64,000 nt of DNA from Streptomyces rubradiris (GCF_016860525.1 NZ_BNEA01000007.1:593183-657182); one strand, 5' to 3'. Positions 32,825 to 43,998 are shown, counted from the stretch's first letter. The notes: a model not told the origin generated them from the sequence alone. Program-made: numbers and translations.

Positions 32825-34264
32825 GTGGAACAGCAGGTCGTCATCGCTGGAGGAGGCCCCGTCGGGCTCTGGCTCGCCGCCGAACTGCGGCTGGGCGGGG
32901 CCACGGTCACCGTCGTGGAGGAACGCCAGGAGCCCGACCGGCGGTCCAGGGCGCTCACCGTGCACCCGCGCACCCTGGAGATCCTGGCTTCCCGGGGCGC
33001 CCACGGCCCCTTCCTGGAGGCGGGGACCCCCATCCCGAGCGGCCATTTCGGCGGGCTCGACACCCGGCTGGACTTCGGGGCGCTGGACACCCCGTTCCCG
33101 TACACCCTGGCGCTCCCGCAGGCCAGGACGGAGGAGTTCCTCCAGGAGCGTGCGCTCGCGCTCGGTGCGCGCCTCCTGCGCGGACACCGCGTCACCGGCC
33201 TGGCGCAGGCGCCAAACGCGGTGACCGTCCGCATACAGGGCCCCGAGGGGCCGTACGACCTGCGGGCCGCGTACGTCGTCGGCTGCGACGGAGTGCGCAG
33301 CACCGTCCGCACGGCGGCCGGCATCGGCTTCCCCGGCACGCCCGCCACCGTCCTGGGCTTCCTCGGGGACGTACGGCTGGACAGCCCCCCGCCGCCCGGG
33401 TTCAGTGTCTGCGGCCCGTCCGGCGGGCTGATGGCCGTCCCGCTGCCCGGCGGGACGACCCGGCTGGTCGGCATCACCCCGGACGACCTGACCGCCACCT
33501 GGCCGGGCGATCTCACCCTGGACGAGCTGCGGACCAAGGTACGGGCGATCACCGGGCGGGACTTCGGGCTGCGCGACCCCGTCTGGCTCTCCCGCTTCGG
33601 CAACGCCACCCGGCAGGCCGAGCGCTACCGCGCCGGGCGGGTACTGCTCGCCGGGGACGCCGCCCACCAGCACTTCCCCACCGGCGGGGTGGGCATGAAC
33701 GTGGGCATCCAGGACGCGCACAACCTCGGCTGGAAGCTCGCGGCCGTCCTCGCCGGCCGGGCCGGCGAGGCGCTGCTGGACTCCTACCACGACGAGCGCC
33801 ACCCGGTGGGCGCCCGCCTGCTGGAGAGCAGCCGCGCCCAGACCGCCCTGATGACGGCCTTCTCACCGGAAGGGCTCGCGCTGCGCGCCGAGCTGGGCGC
33901 GCTGCTGGCCGTCCAGCCGGCCCTCAACGCGACGCTGGCCGAGCGGGTCTCCGGGCTCGCCGACGGCTACCCGCCCGAAGACCCGGCCGCCCATCCGCTC
34001 ACCGGCACCCGCGCCCCGGACCTGGCCGTCGAGGGCTCCGAGGGGCTGTTCTCCCTGCTGCGCCCGGGCCGCCCGCTCCTGCTCGACCTCGCCGGGGAGA
34101 CACCCGCCGGGCCCTCGGCGCCGGGCACCATCCGGCACACCGGCGCCCTCCTCCGGCCGCCGGCGGCCTGGGCCGGGGTGCGTGCCGCGCTGATCCGCCC
34201 GGACGGCCATGTCGCCTGGGCCGGGACGGAACGGGACCGCACGGCTGAACAGCACGGCCACTGA
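32825..34264 (+). CDS. Class A FAD-dependent monooxygenase (Rox/antibiotic-monooxygenase-like)
   Basis: A 479-aa flavoprotein. FAD-binding GxGxxG-type fold VVIAGGGPVGLWLAAELRLGGATVTVVEE at residues 4-32; DG motif VVGCDGVRSTVR near 155; second FAD motif RVLLAGDAAHQHFPTGGVGMNVGIQDAHNLGWKL near 273-306; a C-terminal thioredoxin-like domain ends with LIRPDGHVAWAG. Domain order and length fit the rifampicin monooxygenase (Rox)/aromatic polyketide hydroxylase group, and WLSRFGNATRQAERYRAGRVLLAGDAAH is as I remember it in Rox. Polyketide hydroxylation is the alternative. AAGGAGG precedes GTG 32825. It is controlled by the adjacent TetR protein. Confidence 0.9.
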   Translation: MEQQVVIAGGGPVGLWLAAELRLGGATVTVVEERQEPDRRSRALTVHPRTLEILASRGAHGPFLEAGTPIPSGHFGGLDTRLDFGALDTPFPYTLALPQARTEEFLQERALALGARLLRGHRVTGLAQAPNAVTVRIQGPEGPYDLRAAYVVGCDGVRSTVRTAAGIGFPGTPATVLGFLGDVRLDSPPPPGFSVCGPSGGLMAVPLPGGTTRLVGITPDDLTATWPGDLTLDELRTKVRAITGRDFGLRDPVWLSRFGNATRQAERYRAGRVLLAGDAAHQHFPTGGVGMNVGIQDAHNLGWKLAAVLAGRAGEALLDSYHDERHPVGARLLESSRAQTALMTAFSPEGLALRAELGALLAVQPALNATLAERVSGLADGYPPEDPAAHPLTGTRAPDLAVEGSEGLFSLLRPGRPLLLDLAGETPAGPSAPGTIRHTGALLRPPAAWAGVRAALIRPDGHVAWAGTERDRTAEQHGH

Positions 34265-34310
34265 GGGAAGTCGACGGAAGCCGGGGAAACCCGGGGGAGA
34301 AAAGACAAAG

Positions 34311-34334
34311 GCAAGGAGGTCACCCGCTCCTTGC
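34311..34334. terminator. Hairpin after the monooxygenase gene
   Basis: GCAAGGAG (34311-34318) and CTCCTTGC (34327-34334) are perfect 8-bp arms with an 8-nt loop, 47 bp after the monooxygenase stop. Possible terminator of that gene; no T tract follows. Confidence 0.4.
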
Positions 34335-34345
34335 CACTCTCAACT

Positions 34346-34379
34346 TATAGCGCACAGGGGGCCTTGCGGCAAGGCCCCC
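34346..34379 (+). promoter_or_regulatory. Candidate rifamycin-associated element (RAE) and -10 upstream of the glycosyltransferase
   Basis: A perfect inverted repeat with 10-bp arms at 34357-34366 and 34370-34379 and core CTTGCGGCAAGGCCC lies 59 bp before the glycosyltransferase start. The core matches the RAE found before rifamycin-inactivating genes in actinomycetes, as I remember the published 19-bp sequence. TATAGC at 34346-34351 is a plausible -10 just before it. It could also be read as a terminator, but its sequence and position favour the RAE. Confidence 0.7.
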
Positions 34380-34438
34380 GTCGTACCGCAGAATCGTCGG
34401 CCTGAGCCGGGAAGCCGCCGAAATGGGAGTTCTGCGAA

Positions 34439-35656
34439 GTGCGTGTGCTGTTGTCTACCTATGGGTCACGTGGGGACGTGGAACCGCTGGCCGGGCTCGC
34501 GGTCCGGTTGCGCGAACAGGGCGCGGAGGTACGGGTGTGCGCGCCGCCGGACGAGGACTTCGCCCGGCGGCTTGCCGACGCCGGCGTGCCGTTGGTGCCG
34601 GTCGGCCCCTCGGCCCGCGCGCTGACCCGGGCGGCGCCGGCCCCCGCCTCCCTGCCCGAGCGCGCGGCCCAGCTGATCGCCGGTCAGCTCGGGCCGGTCA
34701 CCGAGGCGGCCGAGGGCTGCGACGTGCTGGTGGCGACCGGTGCGCTGCCCGCCGCCGCGGGCGCGCTGTCGGTGGCCGAGAAACTGGGCATCCCCTCGGT
34801 GTCCGTCACCTTCCAGCAGCTCACCCTGCCCGCGCCGCACCGCCGGCCGCTGGCGTATCCGGGCCGCCCGTTCCCGCCGGAGGTGACCGACCACAAGGCG
34901 CTGTGGGAACTGGACGCCCAGAACATCGACGCCCTGTTCCGCGAGGCGCTCAACACCAACCGGGCGTCCCTCGGCCTGCCGCCGGTGGACGACGTCCGCG
35001 CCTACGTCGTCGGCGAGCGGCCCTGGCTGGCGAGCGATCCCTTCCTGGACCCGTGGCATGAGACCGCGGACCTCGACGTCGTACAGACCGGCGCGTGGAT
35101 CCTGCCCGACACGCGTCCGCTCCCCGCCGACCTGGTGGCGTTCCTCGACGCCGGCGCCCCGCCGGTCTACGTGGGCTTCGGCAGCATGCCCCTGCACGCG
35201 GCGGCGGACATGGCCCGGGTCGCCGTCGAGGCGGTCCGCGCGCAGGGCCGCCGCATGGTCCTGGCGCGCGGCTGGGCGGAGCTGTCCCCCGGCGGCGACC
35301 GGGACGACTGCTTCGAGGTCGGGGAGGTCAACCAGCAGGCGCTGTTCGCCCGGGTGGCCGCCGTCGTGCACCACGGCGGCGCGGGCACCACGACGACGGC
35401 CGCCCGGGCCGGAGCGGCCCAGGTGGTGGTGGCGCAGGCGGCGGACCAGCCGTACTGGGCGGGCCGGGTCGCCGAACTCGGCATCGGCGCAGCCCACGAC
35501 GGCCCCGCCCCCACCGTCGCCTCGCTGTCGGCGGCGCTCCGCACGGCACTCGCCCCCGGGACCCGCGCGCGGGCGACCTCGGTGGCGGGCCGGGTCCGCG
35601 CGGACGGCGCGTCGGTGGCGGCGCGACTGCTGCTCGACGCGGCGACTACCAGCTGA
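34439..35656 (+). CDS. rgt: GT1-family glycosyltransferase, likely rifamycin-inactivating type
   Basis: A 405-aa GT-B enzyme. N-terminal acceptor domain MRVLLSTYGSRGDVEPLAGLAVRLREQGAEVRVCAPPD; C-terminal donor domain with VYVGFGSMP, VNQQALFARVAAVVHHGGAGTTTTAARAGAAQVVV (the UDP-sugar HHGGAGT motif) and AQAADQPYWAGRVAELG. This is the macrolide/glycopeptide/rifamycin glycosyltransferase group. The RAE-like palindrome in front and the HelR-like gene behind point to transfer of a sugar to rifamycin, as in Rgt1438; a role in another antibiotic pathway remains possible. GTG 34439 follows GGGAG. Confidence 0.85.
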   Translation: MRVLLSTYGSRGDVEPLAGLAVRLREQGAEVRVCAPPDEDFARRLADAGVPLVPVGPSARALTRAAPAPASLPERAAQLIAGQLGPVTEAAEGCDVLVATGALPAAAGALSVAEKLGIPSVSVTFQQLTLPAPHRRPLAYPGRPFPPEVTDHKALWELDAQNIDALFREALNTNRASLGLPPVDDVRAYVVGERPWLASDPFLDPWHETADLDVVQTGAWILPDTRPLPADLVAFLDAGAPPVYVGFGSMPLHAAADMARVAVEAVRAQGRRMVLARGWAELSPGGDRDDCFEVGEVNQQALFARVAAVVHHGGAGTTTTAARAGAAQVVVAQAADQPYWAGRVAELGIGAAHDGPAPTVASLSAALRTALAPGTRARATSVAGRVRADGASVAARLLLDAATTS

Positions 35657-35764
35657 CAGCACCGGTCCAGCCGGGACGACTGCCCCTCCCTGCTGCCGAA
35701 CCGTCGGCCCCGATGCCCCTCTACCCCTACCCGGCCAACTCGCGGCCTCATCGGAGACAACCAC

Positions 35765-37936
35765 GTGACACCCCACCTGACCACCAGTGCCTTCGACCTC
35801 CCCGACCGGCTGTCCGCCAAGGCCGATCCGGCGCTGATCGCCGACGACGAGCGGCACTTCGCGGCGATCGCGGAGTGTCTCGAACAGTCCGTCGCCGAAC
35901 TGTCCGGCCGTCTCGACGCCGAACGCAGGGCGCCCGGCGGCACCGGCCGGCAGGCGATGGACCGGGACGCGGAGATCCACCGGCTGACCGCCCGGCTGCG
36001 CACGCTGCGCCGCTTCGGCCTGGACCTGTGCCTGGGGCGCATGGTCACCGCGGACGACCCCGAGCCGGTGTACGTCGGACGGCTCGGCCTCACCGACAGC
36101 ACGGGCCGGCGGCTGCTGGTCGACTGGCGCTCCCCCGCGGCCGAGCCGTTCTTCGGGGCCACCCACGCCAACCCGATGGGCCTGGCGAGCCGCCGCCGGT
36201 ACCGCTGGACGAACGGCCGGATCGGCGACTACTGGGACGAGGTGTTCACCGCCGAGGGCCTGGTGGGGCACGCCGCGCTGGACGACCAGTCCGCGTTCAT
36301 CGCCGGTCTCGGCGGCAGCCGTTCGGCGCGGATGCGGGATGTGCTCGGCACCATCCAGGCCGACCAGGACGCCGTCATCCGGGCGGACTCCCGGGGCGCG
36401 CTCGTCGTGGACGGCGGCCCGGGCACCGGCAAGACGGTCGTCGCCCTGCACCGTTCCGCCTACCTCCTGTACGCCGATCCCCGGCTCGGCCGCCGCCGGG
36501 GCAGGGTGCTGTTCGTCGGCCCGCACCGGCCGTACCTGTCCTACGTATCCGACGTGCTGCCCGGCCTCGGCGAGGAGGGCGTGCAGACCTGCACGCTGCG
36601 GGACCTCGTCGCCGAGGGAGCGGAAGCGGTGCCCGAGACCGACCCGGAGGTGGCCCGGCTGAAGTCGTCCGCGCGGATGGTGCGGGCCATCGAGACGGCC
36701 GTGAGGTTCTACGAGGAGCCGCCCGCCGAGGGGATGACGGTCACCACCCCGTGGTCCGACATCAGGCTGACCGCCGAGGACTGGGCGGCGGCGTTCGACG
36801 CGGCGGAACCGGGCACACCGCACAACGAGGCCCGCGAGCAGGTGCTGGAGGAGCTGCTGACGATCCTTCAGGACAAGCACGACGGCGATGTCCCGCCCGA
36901 GTTGCTGCGCAGGTCGCTGCGGGCGAACCGGGAGCTGCTGGCGGCCCTGGACCGGGCGTGGCCGCTGCTGGAGGCGGCCGACCTGGTCGGGGACCTGTGG
37001 ACGGTGCCCGCCTATCTGCGGCTGTGCGCGCCCTGGCTCGACCGCGACGAGGTCCGCCGGTTGCGGCGCGCGGACGCCCGGGCCTGGACGGTGTCGGACC
37101 TGCCGCTGCTGGACGCGGCACGGCAGCGGCTCGGCGACCCGGACGCGGCGCGGCGCGAGCGCCGGCGCGCGACGGTCCTCGCGGCGCAGCGGGAGCGCAT
37201 GACGCAGGTCGTCGACAACCTGATAGAGGCCGTGGCGTCCTCCGGGGCGGACGGGGACGACGGTGAGGGCCTGGTGCGGATGCTGCGCGGCGAGGACGCG
37301 CAGGTCAGCCTGGTGGACGAGGCCGAACTGCCCGCCGCCGACCCCGACCTGCTCGCCGGGCCGTTCGCGCACGTCGTGGTGGACGAGGCGCAGGAACTGA
37401 CCGACGCCGAATGGCAGATGCTGCTCCAGCGGTGCCCGTCCAGGAGCTTCACCATCGTCGGGGACCGGGCGCAGGCCAGGCACGGGTTCACCGAGTCGTG
37501 GCGGGAGCGGCTGGAGCGGGTCGGGTTCGACCGGATCCGGCTGGCCTCGCTGAGCGTGAACTACCGGACTCCGCAGGAGGTCATGGCCGAGGCCGAGCCG
37601 GTCATCCGGGCCGCCCTGCCGGACGCCAACGTGCCCGTGTCCGTGCGTCGCAGCGGTGTGCCCGTGGTCCACGGGTCGGTCGCGGACCTGCGCCGGGTCC
37701 TGGACACCTGGCTCGCCGCACACGCGGACGGGATCGCCTGCGTCATCGGCGACCTCACGTTCCCGGCGACGCCCCGGGTCCGCTCGCTGCCCCCGGAGCT
37801 GACGAAGGGGCTCGAATTCGACCTGGTCGTCCTGGTCGACCCGGACCGCTTCGGCACGGGTGTCCAGGGAGCGGTGGACCGCTACGTCGCCATGACCCGG
37901 GCCACCGGCCAACTGGTCCTCCTCACCGGCCCGTGA
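35765..37936 (+). CDS. helR: HelD/HelR-like RNA polymerase-associated helicase
   Basis: A 723-aa superfamily I helicase-like protein. N-terminal helical region (about 20-85) as in HelD proteins that enter the RNA polymerase secondary channel; Walker A VDGGPGTGKTVVALHRSAYLLY near residue 217; Walker B FAHVVVDEAQELTDAEWQML near 540; motif III IVGDRAQARHGF; motif IV VNYRTPQEVM; final motif TKGLEFDLVVLVDPD and RYVAMTRATGQLVLL. HelR displaces rifamycins from RNA polymerase and confers tolerance in Streptomyces. Linkage to the RAE and rgt supports that function over a general HelD role. GTG 35765 follows GGAG. It lies 108 bp after rgt and overlaps the next gene. Confidence 0.85.
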   Translation: MTPHLTTSAFDLPDRLSAKADPALIADDERHFAAIAECLEQSVAELSGRLDAERRAPGGTGRQAMDRDAEIHRLTARLRTLRRFGLDLCLGRMVTADDPEPVYVGRLGLTDSTGRRLLVDWRSPAAEPFFGATHANPMGLASRRRYRWTNGRIGDYWDEVFTAEGLVGHAALDDQSAFIAGLGGSRSARMRDVLGTIQADQDAVIRADSRGALVVDGGPGTGKTVVALHRSAYLLYADPRLGRRRGRVLFVGPHRPYLSYVSDVLPGLGEEGVQTCTLRDLVAEGAEAVPETDPEVARLKSSARMVRAIETAVRFYEEPPAEGMTVTTPWSDIRLTAEDWAAAFDAAEPGTPHNEAREQVLEELLTILQDKHDGDVPPELLRRSLRANRELLAALDRAWPLLEAADLVGDLWTVPAYLRLCAPWLDRDEVRRLRRADARAWTVSDLPLLDAARQRLGDPDAARRERRRATVLAAQRERMTQVVDNLIEAVASSGADGDDGEGLVRMLRGEDAQVSLVDEAELPAADPDLLAGPFAHVVVDEAQELTDAEWQMLLQRCPSRSFTIVGDRAQARHGFTESWRERLERVGFDRIRLASLSVNYRTPQEVMAEAEPVIRAALPDANVPVSVRRSGVPVVHGSVADLRRVLDTWLAAHADGIACVIGDLTFPATPRVRSLPPELTKGLEFDLVVLVDPDRFGTGVQGAVDRYVAMTRATGQLVLLTGP

Positions 37937-38508
37937 CGCCGTTCCGGCACCACCACCGGGCACGCGACGACCCTGACGCGACGGAGCAGGAGCTTGTGCG
38001 GTTGCGCGACGTGTCACCGGGTGATGTCGACGCCTGTGTCCGGATGCGGTGCGATCCCGTGATGACGGCCGGCCTCGGCGGGCCCCTGCCCCGCGAGGGG
38101 ATGGCGGACAAGGTCGGGCGGGACGTCCGGCAGGTGGCGGCCGGTCTGGCGTGGATCACGATGATCGTCCCGGACCCGGACCGTCCCGGCGTGGTGGAGG
38201 GCACGGTGACGATCTGGTCCCACGACACCGGCGACGGGCCGCTCACGGAGATCGGGTGGATGGTGCTGCCGGAGTTCCAGGGGCGCGGGCTCGGCAGGCG
38301 TGCCGTGCGGGCGCTGCTGGAGCAGGCCAGGGACCAGGACCGGTGGGGCGTGGTGCACGCTTTCCCGGCGATCGGCAACGCGGCGTCGAACGGCGTCTGC
38401 CGGTCCGTCGGCTTCCGGTTCCGGGGGGAGACCGAGGTGGACTTCGCGGGCCGGGTGATCCGGACCCCTCACCGGGCCATCGATCCGCGGACGGACCTGG
38501 ACCGATGA
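37933..38508 (+). CDS. GNAT-family N-acetyltransferase coupled to helR
   Basis: A 191-aa acetyltransferase. LTEIGWMVLPEFQGRGLGRRAVRALLEQARDQDRWGVVHAFPAIGNAASNGVCRSVGFRFRGE contains the QxxGxG/A acetyl-CoA loop (QGRGLG) and the usual final NxxS...GF strand of RimJ/RimL-like enzymes. The GTG start (37933) overlaps the helR stop codon TGA as GTGA, so translation is coupled and the gene is part of the rgt-helR operon. The acceptor is unknown; modification of an antibiotic or of a protein target is possible. Confidence 0.85.
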   Translation: MTPFRHHHRARDDPDATEQELVRLRDVSPGDVDACVRMRCDPVMTAGLGGPLPREGMADKVGRDVRQVAAGLAWITMIVPDPDRPGVVEGTVTIWSHDTGDGPLTEIGWMVLPEFQGRGLGRRAVRALLEQARDQDRWGVVHAFPAIGNAASNGVCRSVGFRFRGETEVDFAGRVIRTPHRAIDPRTDLDR

Positions 38509-38616
38509 CGCCGACGAGCCCGGTCACCCGCGGGGAACGGGACCGGCGGGTGTCCGGCCGGCCGGGGAATCCGCCGGCCCGGCGATGCCCGAGGTCCGGT
38601 GCCGTGGGCGGCGGGT

Positions 38617-39300
38617 TCAGCCTTCGAAGCGGTAGCCCATGCCCGGTTCGGTGATCAGATAGCGGGGGTGGGAGGGGTCGGTCTCCAGTTTGCGGCGCAG
38701 CTGGGCCATGTAGACGCGCAGGTAGTTGCTCTTGTCGCTGCGCGAGACCCCCCAGACCTCCTGGAGAAGCTGCTTCTGTGTGACGAGCCGGCCGGGGCGG
38801 GTGACGAGGATCTCCAGCAGATGCCATTCGGTGGGGGTGAGGCGGACCTCCCGGCCGTCGCGTACGGCCTTCTTCGCGGACAGGTCGATGGTGAACGCCT
38901 CCGTCTCCACCACGGTCTGCTCCGGAACCGGCGGTGCCTCGCCGGTGCGGCGGACGGCGGCCCGTAACCGGGCGAGCAGCTCGTCCATGCTGAACGGCTT
39001 GGTGACGTAGTCGTCGGCGCCGGCGTCCAGCGCGGCGACCTTCTCGTCCGATGCCTGCCGGGCGGACAGGACCAGGACGGGGACGCGGGTCCAGCCGCGC
39101 AGGGCCCTGAGCACGTCGACGCCGTCCATGTCGGGCAGGCCGAGGTCCAGCAGCACGATGTCGGGCCGCTGGGCGGCCGCGAGGCGGAGCGCGGTGACTC
39201 CGTCGGGGGCCGCGTCGACGCCGTACCGGCGGGCCTGGAGGTTGATCACGAGGGCCCGTACGAGCTGCGGGTCGTCCTCCACGACGAGGACCCGGGTCAT
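38617..39300 (-). CDS. kdpE: OmpR-family response regulator KdpE
   Basis: A 227-aa response regulator: receiver domain MTRVLVVEDDPQLVRALVINLQARRYGVDAAPDG with phosphoacceptor Asp near residue 52 (VLLDLGLPDMDG) and Lys in VTKPF; winged helix DNA-binding domain with VRLTPTEWHLLEILVTRPGRLVTQKQLLQEVWG and SNYLRVYMAQLRRKLETDPSHPRYLITEPGMGYRF, the KdpE-type ending. It should activate the kdp operon on K+ limitation. It follows kdpC after a 91-bp gap containing a strong hairpin. The sensor kinase KdpD normally found beside it is missing from this locus. Confidence 0.92.
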   Translation of the reverse strand: MTRVLVVEDDPQLVRALVINLQARRYGVDAAPDGVTALRLAAAQRPDIVLLDLGLPDMDGVDVLRALRGWTRVPVLVLSARQASDEKVAALDAGADDYVTKPFSMDELLARLRAAVRRTGEAPPVPEQTVVETEAFTIDLSAKKAVRDGREVRLTPTEWHLLEILVTRPGRLVTQKQLLQEVWGVSRSDKSNYLRVYMAQLRRKLETDPSHPRYLITEPGMGYRFEG

Positions 39301-39326
39301 GGGTGTGCACCTTTCCTGTCAGGGCC

Positions 39327-39374
39327 GCGGGAGCCGGCGGCACCGGGCCGCGCCGTGGTGCCGCCGGCTCCCGC
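39327..39374. terminator. Strong hairpin between kdpC and kdpE
   Basis: Arms 39327-39344 (GCGGGAGCCGGCGGCACC) and 39357-39374 are perfect 18-bp inverted repeats with a 12-nt loop. It lies 17 bp past the kdpC stop and 26 bp upstream of the kdpE start. It could end the kdp transcript or attenuate read-through into kdpE. Confidence 0.7.
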
Positions 39375-39391
39375 GCGGTCGCGCGAGGCCG

Positions 39392-40029
39392 TCACCGCCT
39401 GGCCGCGAGGTCCTTGAGCGCGATGTTCAACTCCAGTACGTTCACGCGCGGTTCGCCGATGAATCCCAGCGTGCGCCCCTCGGTGTGGTCCGCGACCAGC
39501 TCGCGTACCGCGGCGACGGGCAGGTGGTTGCGCTCGGCGACCCGGCGCACCTGGAGTGCGGCGTAGGCCGGGGAGATGTCCGGGTCCAGGCCGGAGCCGG
39601 AGGAGGTGACGGCGTCGGCGGGGACGTCCGAGGGGCTGACCGGGTGACCGGGCACCGAGTTGTCCCGGACGACCTTGGCCTTGGCGTCCTCGACCTGCCG
39701 GAGCAGGTCCTTGTTGTCGGCGGCGAGGTTGGTCGCCCCGGACACCAGCAGCCGGTACTGGGTGTTGACCGAGTTCTCGGCCAGTCCCTGTGCCGGGCGG
39801 GGCTGGAAGTACCGGAGGCTGTAGCCCTGTTGTCCGATCACTGAGGAGCCGACGACCTTGCCGTCCGCCTTGATCTCGGAACCGTTCGCCGCGCTGTGGA
39901 AGAGCGCCTGGGCCACACCTGTGACGGCCAGCGGATACAGGACGCCTGTGAGCACGGTCAGCACCAGCAGTGCGCGCAGGCCCGCGCCGAGCAGACGGCC
40001 GGTGTTCACAACGGAGTTCTTCATGTCCT

Positions 40030-40033
<4 letters not shown>
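39392..40033 (-). CDS. kdpC: Potassium-transporting ATPase subunit C
   Basis: A 213-aa membrane-anchored subunit of the KdpFABC K+ pump. One N-terminal transmembrane helix ([28 protein letters not shown]) is followed by the conserved GSxxIGQ..F.PRP segment ([20 protein letters not shown]) and [22 protein letters not shown] near residue 147. The GTG start (40033) overlaps the kdpB stop as GTGA, giving translational coupling. Confidence 0.95.
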
Positions 40034-42158
<2,125 letters not shown>

Positions 42159-42159
<1 letters not shown>

Positions 42160-43820
42160 CACGCCAGGCCCTCCGCGAGCGGGCCCAGTGCCAGGGCCGG
42201 GAAGTAGGTGAGACCGGTGATGATCAGGATGGCGCCCACCAGCAGGCCGGTGAACAACGGCTTCTCGGTGCGCAGGGTGCCCGCCGTCACCGGGACGGGC
42301 CGCTGCCCGGCCAGCGAGCCGGCGAGTGCCAGCACGAACACCATCGGCAGGAAACGGCCGAGCAGCATGGCGAGTCCGGTCGTGGTGTTGAACCAGTCGG
42401 TGTTCGCGTTCAGGCCGGCGAAGGCCGAGCCGTTGTTGTTCGACGCCGAGGTGAACGCGTAGAGGACCTCGGAGAACCCGTGCGCGCCCGGGTTGAGCAT
42501 CGAGTGCGGCGGGGTCGGCAGGGCGAGGGAGGCCGCGGTGAAGACCAGGACCAGCGCCGGGGTGACGAGGATGTAGCAGGCGGCCAGCTTCATCTCGCGG
42601 GCGCCGATCTTCTTGCCCAGGTACTCGGGTGTCCGGCCGACCATCAGGCCGGCGATGAACACCGCGATCACCGCCATGATCAGCATGCCGTACAGGCCGG
42701 AGCCGACACCGCCGGGCGCGATCTCGCCCAGCATCATGCCGAGCATCGTGATGCCGCCGCCCAGGCCGGTGAAGGAGGAGTGGAAGGAGTCCACCGCACC
42801 GGTCGACGTGAGTGTGGTCGTCACCGCGAAGAGCGAGGAGCCGCCGATGCCGAAGCGGACCTCCTTGCCCTCCATGGCCCCGCCGGCGGCCTGGAGCGCC
42901 GGGCCGTGGTGGGCGAACTCGGTCCACATCATCAGCGCCACGAAGCCCAGCCAGATGCCGGCCATGGTGCCGAGGATCGCGTAGCCCTGCCTGACGTTGC
43001 CGACCAGTACGCCGAAGGTGCGGGTCAGCGAGAAGGGGATCACCAGGATGAGGAAGATCTCCAGCAGGTTCGTGAACGGGGTCGGGTTCTCGAACGGGTG
43101 GGCGCTGTTGGCGTTGGCGACGCCGCCGCCGTTGGTGCCCAGTTCCTTGATGGCCTCCTGCGAGGCGTAGGCGCCGCCGCCCCACTGCTGCCGGCCGCCC
43201 ATGAACTGCCCGACCTCGTGGACGCCGGAGAAGTTCTGCAGCGCTCCGCACGCCACCAGCACCACGGCGGCGAGCGCGGCGATGGGCAGCAGGATGCGCA
43301 GGGTGCCGCGCACCAGGTCGGCCCAGAAGTTGCCGAGTTCACCGGAGCGCGACCGGGAGAAGCCGCGCACGAGCGCCACCGCCACCGCCATGCCGACGGC
43401 GGCCGACACGAAGTTCTGCACGGCCAGGCCGGCGGTCTGCACGACGTGGCCCATGGTCTGCTCGCCGGCGTACGACTGCCAGTTGGTGTTGGTCACGAAC
43501 GAGACGGCCGTGTTGAACGACTGCGCCGGGCTGACCGAGGCGAAGCCGAACGAGCCGGGCAGGACGCCCTGGAGCCGCTGGAGCAGATAGAGGAAGAGGA
43601 CACCGGCGAGCGAGAAGGCCAGCACACCGCGCAGATACGCGGGCCAGGTCATCTGGGTGTCGGGGTCGGCGCCGATGCCCCGGTAGATCCACCTCTCCGC
43701 CCGCAGGTGCTTCTTCGAGGAGTAGACCCGGGCCATGTAGTTGCCGAAGGGAATGTGGACGAGCGCCAGCACGCCCACCAGGGCGAGCAGTTGCAGCACG
43801 CCTGCCAGTACGGGACCCAT
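42159..43820 (-). CDS. kdpA: Potassium-transporting ATPase K+-binding subunit A
   Basis: A 553-aa membrane protein of the superfamily of K+ transporters. Selectivity-filter loops are visible: [16 protein letters not shown] near 115-130 and [25 protein letters not shown] near 228-252, plus [19 protein letters not shown] and the early [24 protein letters not shown]. It forms the K+ channel-like part of the Kdp pump. ATG 43820 follows the short kdpF by 8 bp. Confidence 0.95.
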
Positions 43821-43828
43821 GTGCGCGC

Positions 43829-43918
43829 TCAGAACCTCTCCGGGAAGATCAGGGCGAGGACGAGGTAGCCCAGCAGGGCGACGGCCACGATCAGGCCGGC
43901 GATGTTCTCGGCGGTCAC
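43829..43918 (-). CDS. kdpF: KdpF small membrane subunit
   Basis: A 29-aa single-helix peptide, [20 protein letters not shown], then LALIFPERF. This is the standard KdpF that stabilises the KdpABC complex. The GTG start overlaps the stop codon of the preceding 27-aa open frame as GTGA. It is too short for usual gene calls. Confidence 0.9.
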   Translation of the reverse strand: MTAENIAGLIVAVALLGYLVLALIFPERF

Positions 43919-43998
43919 AGCTTCGTCACCCCCTTGGCGACGAGAGCCACCAGCGCGAAACCGGCGAGCATGGTGAGGACGAAGGCCAGATCGGCCAT
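43915..43998 (-). CDS. 27-aa single-helix peptide, first gene of the kdp operon
   Basis: ATG 43998 has CAGGAG eight bases upstream. The 27 residues begin [20 protein letters not shown] and end AKGVTKL, one transmembrane helix followed by a basic end. The stop TGA overlaps the kdpF GTG. Similar short peptides before kdpF occur in other actinomycete genomes as I recall. It may be a second small subunit or a leader that controls translation of kdpF. Function unknown. Confidence 0.7.
   Translation of the reverse strand: MADLAFVLTMLAGFALVALVAKGVTKL

Noticed and set aside
34357..34379. Reading the palindrome before the glycosyltransferase as a simple terminator
   Set aside because: Its core sequence, position after a -10-like hexamer and the downstream resistance genes fit the rifamycin-associated element better; a separate hairpin at 34311-34334 could terminate the monooxygenase.
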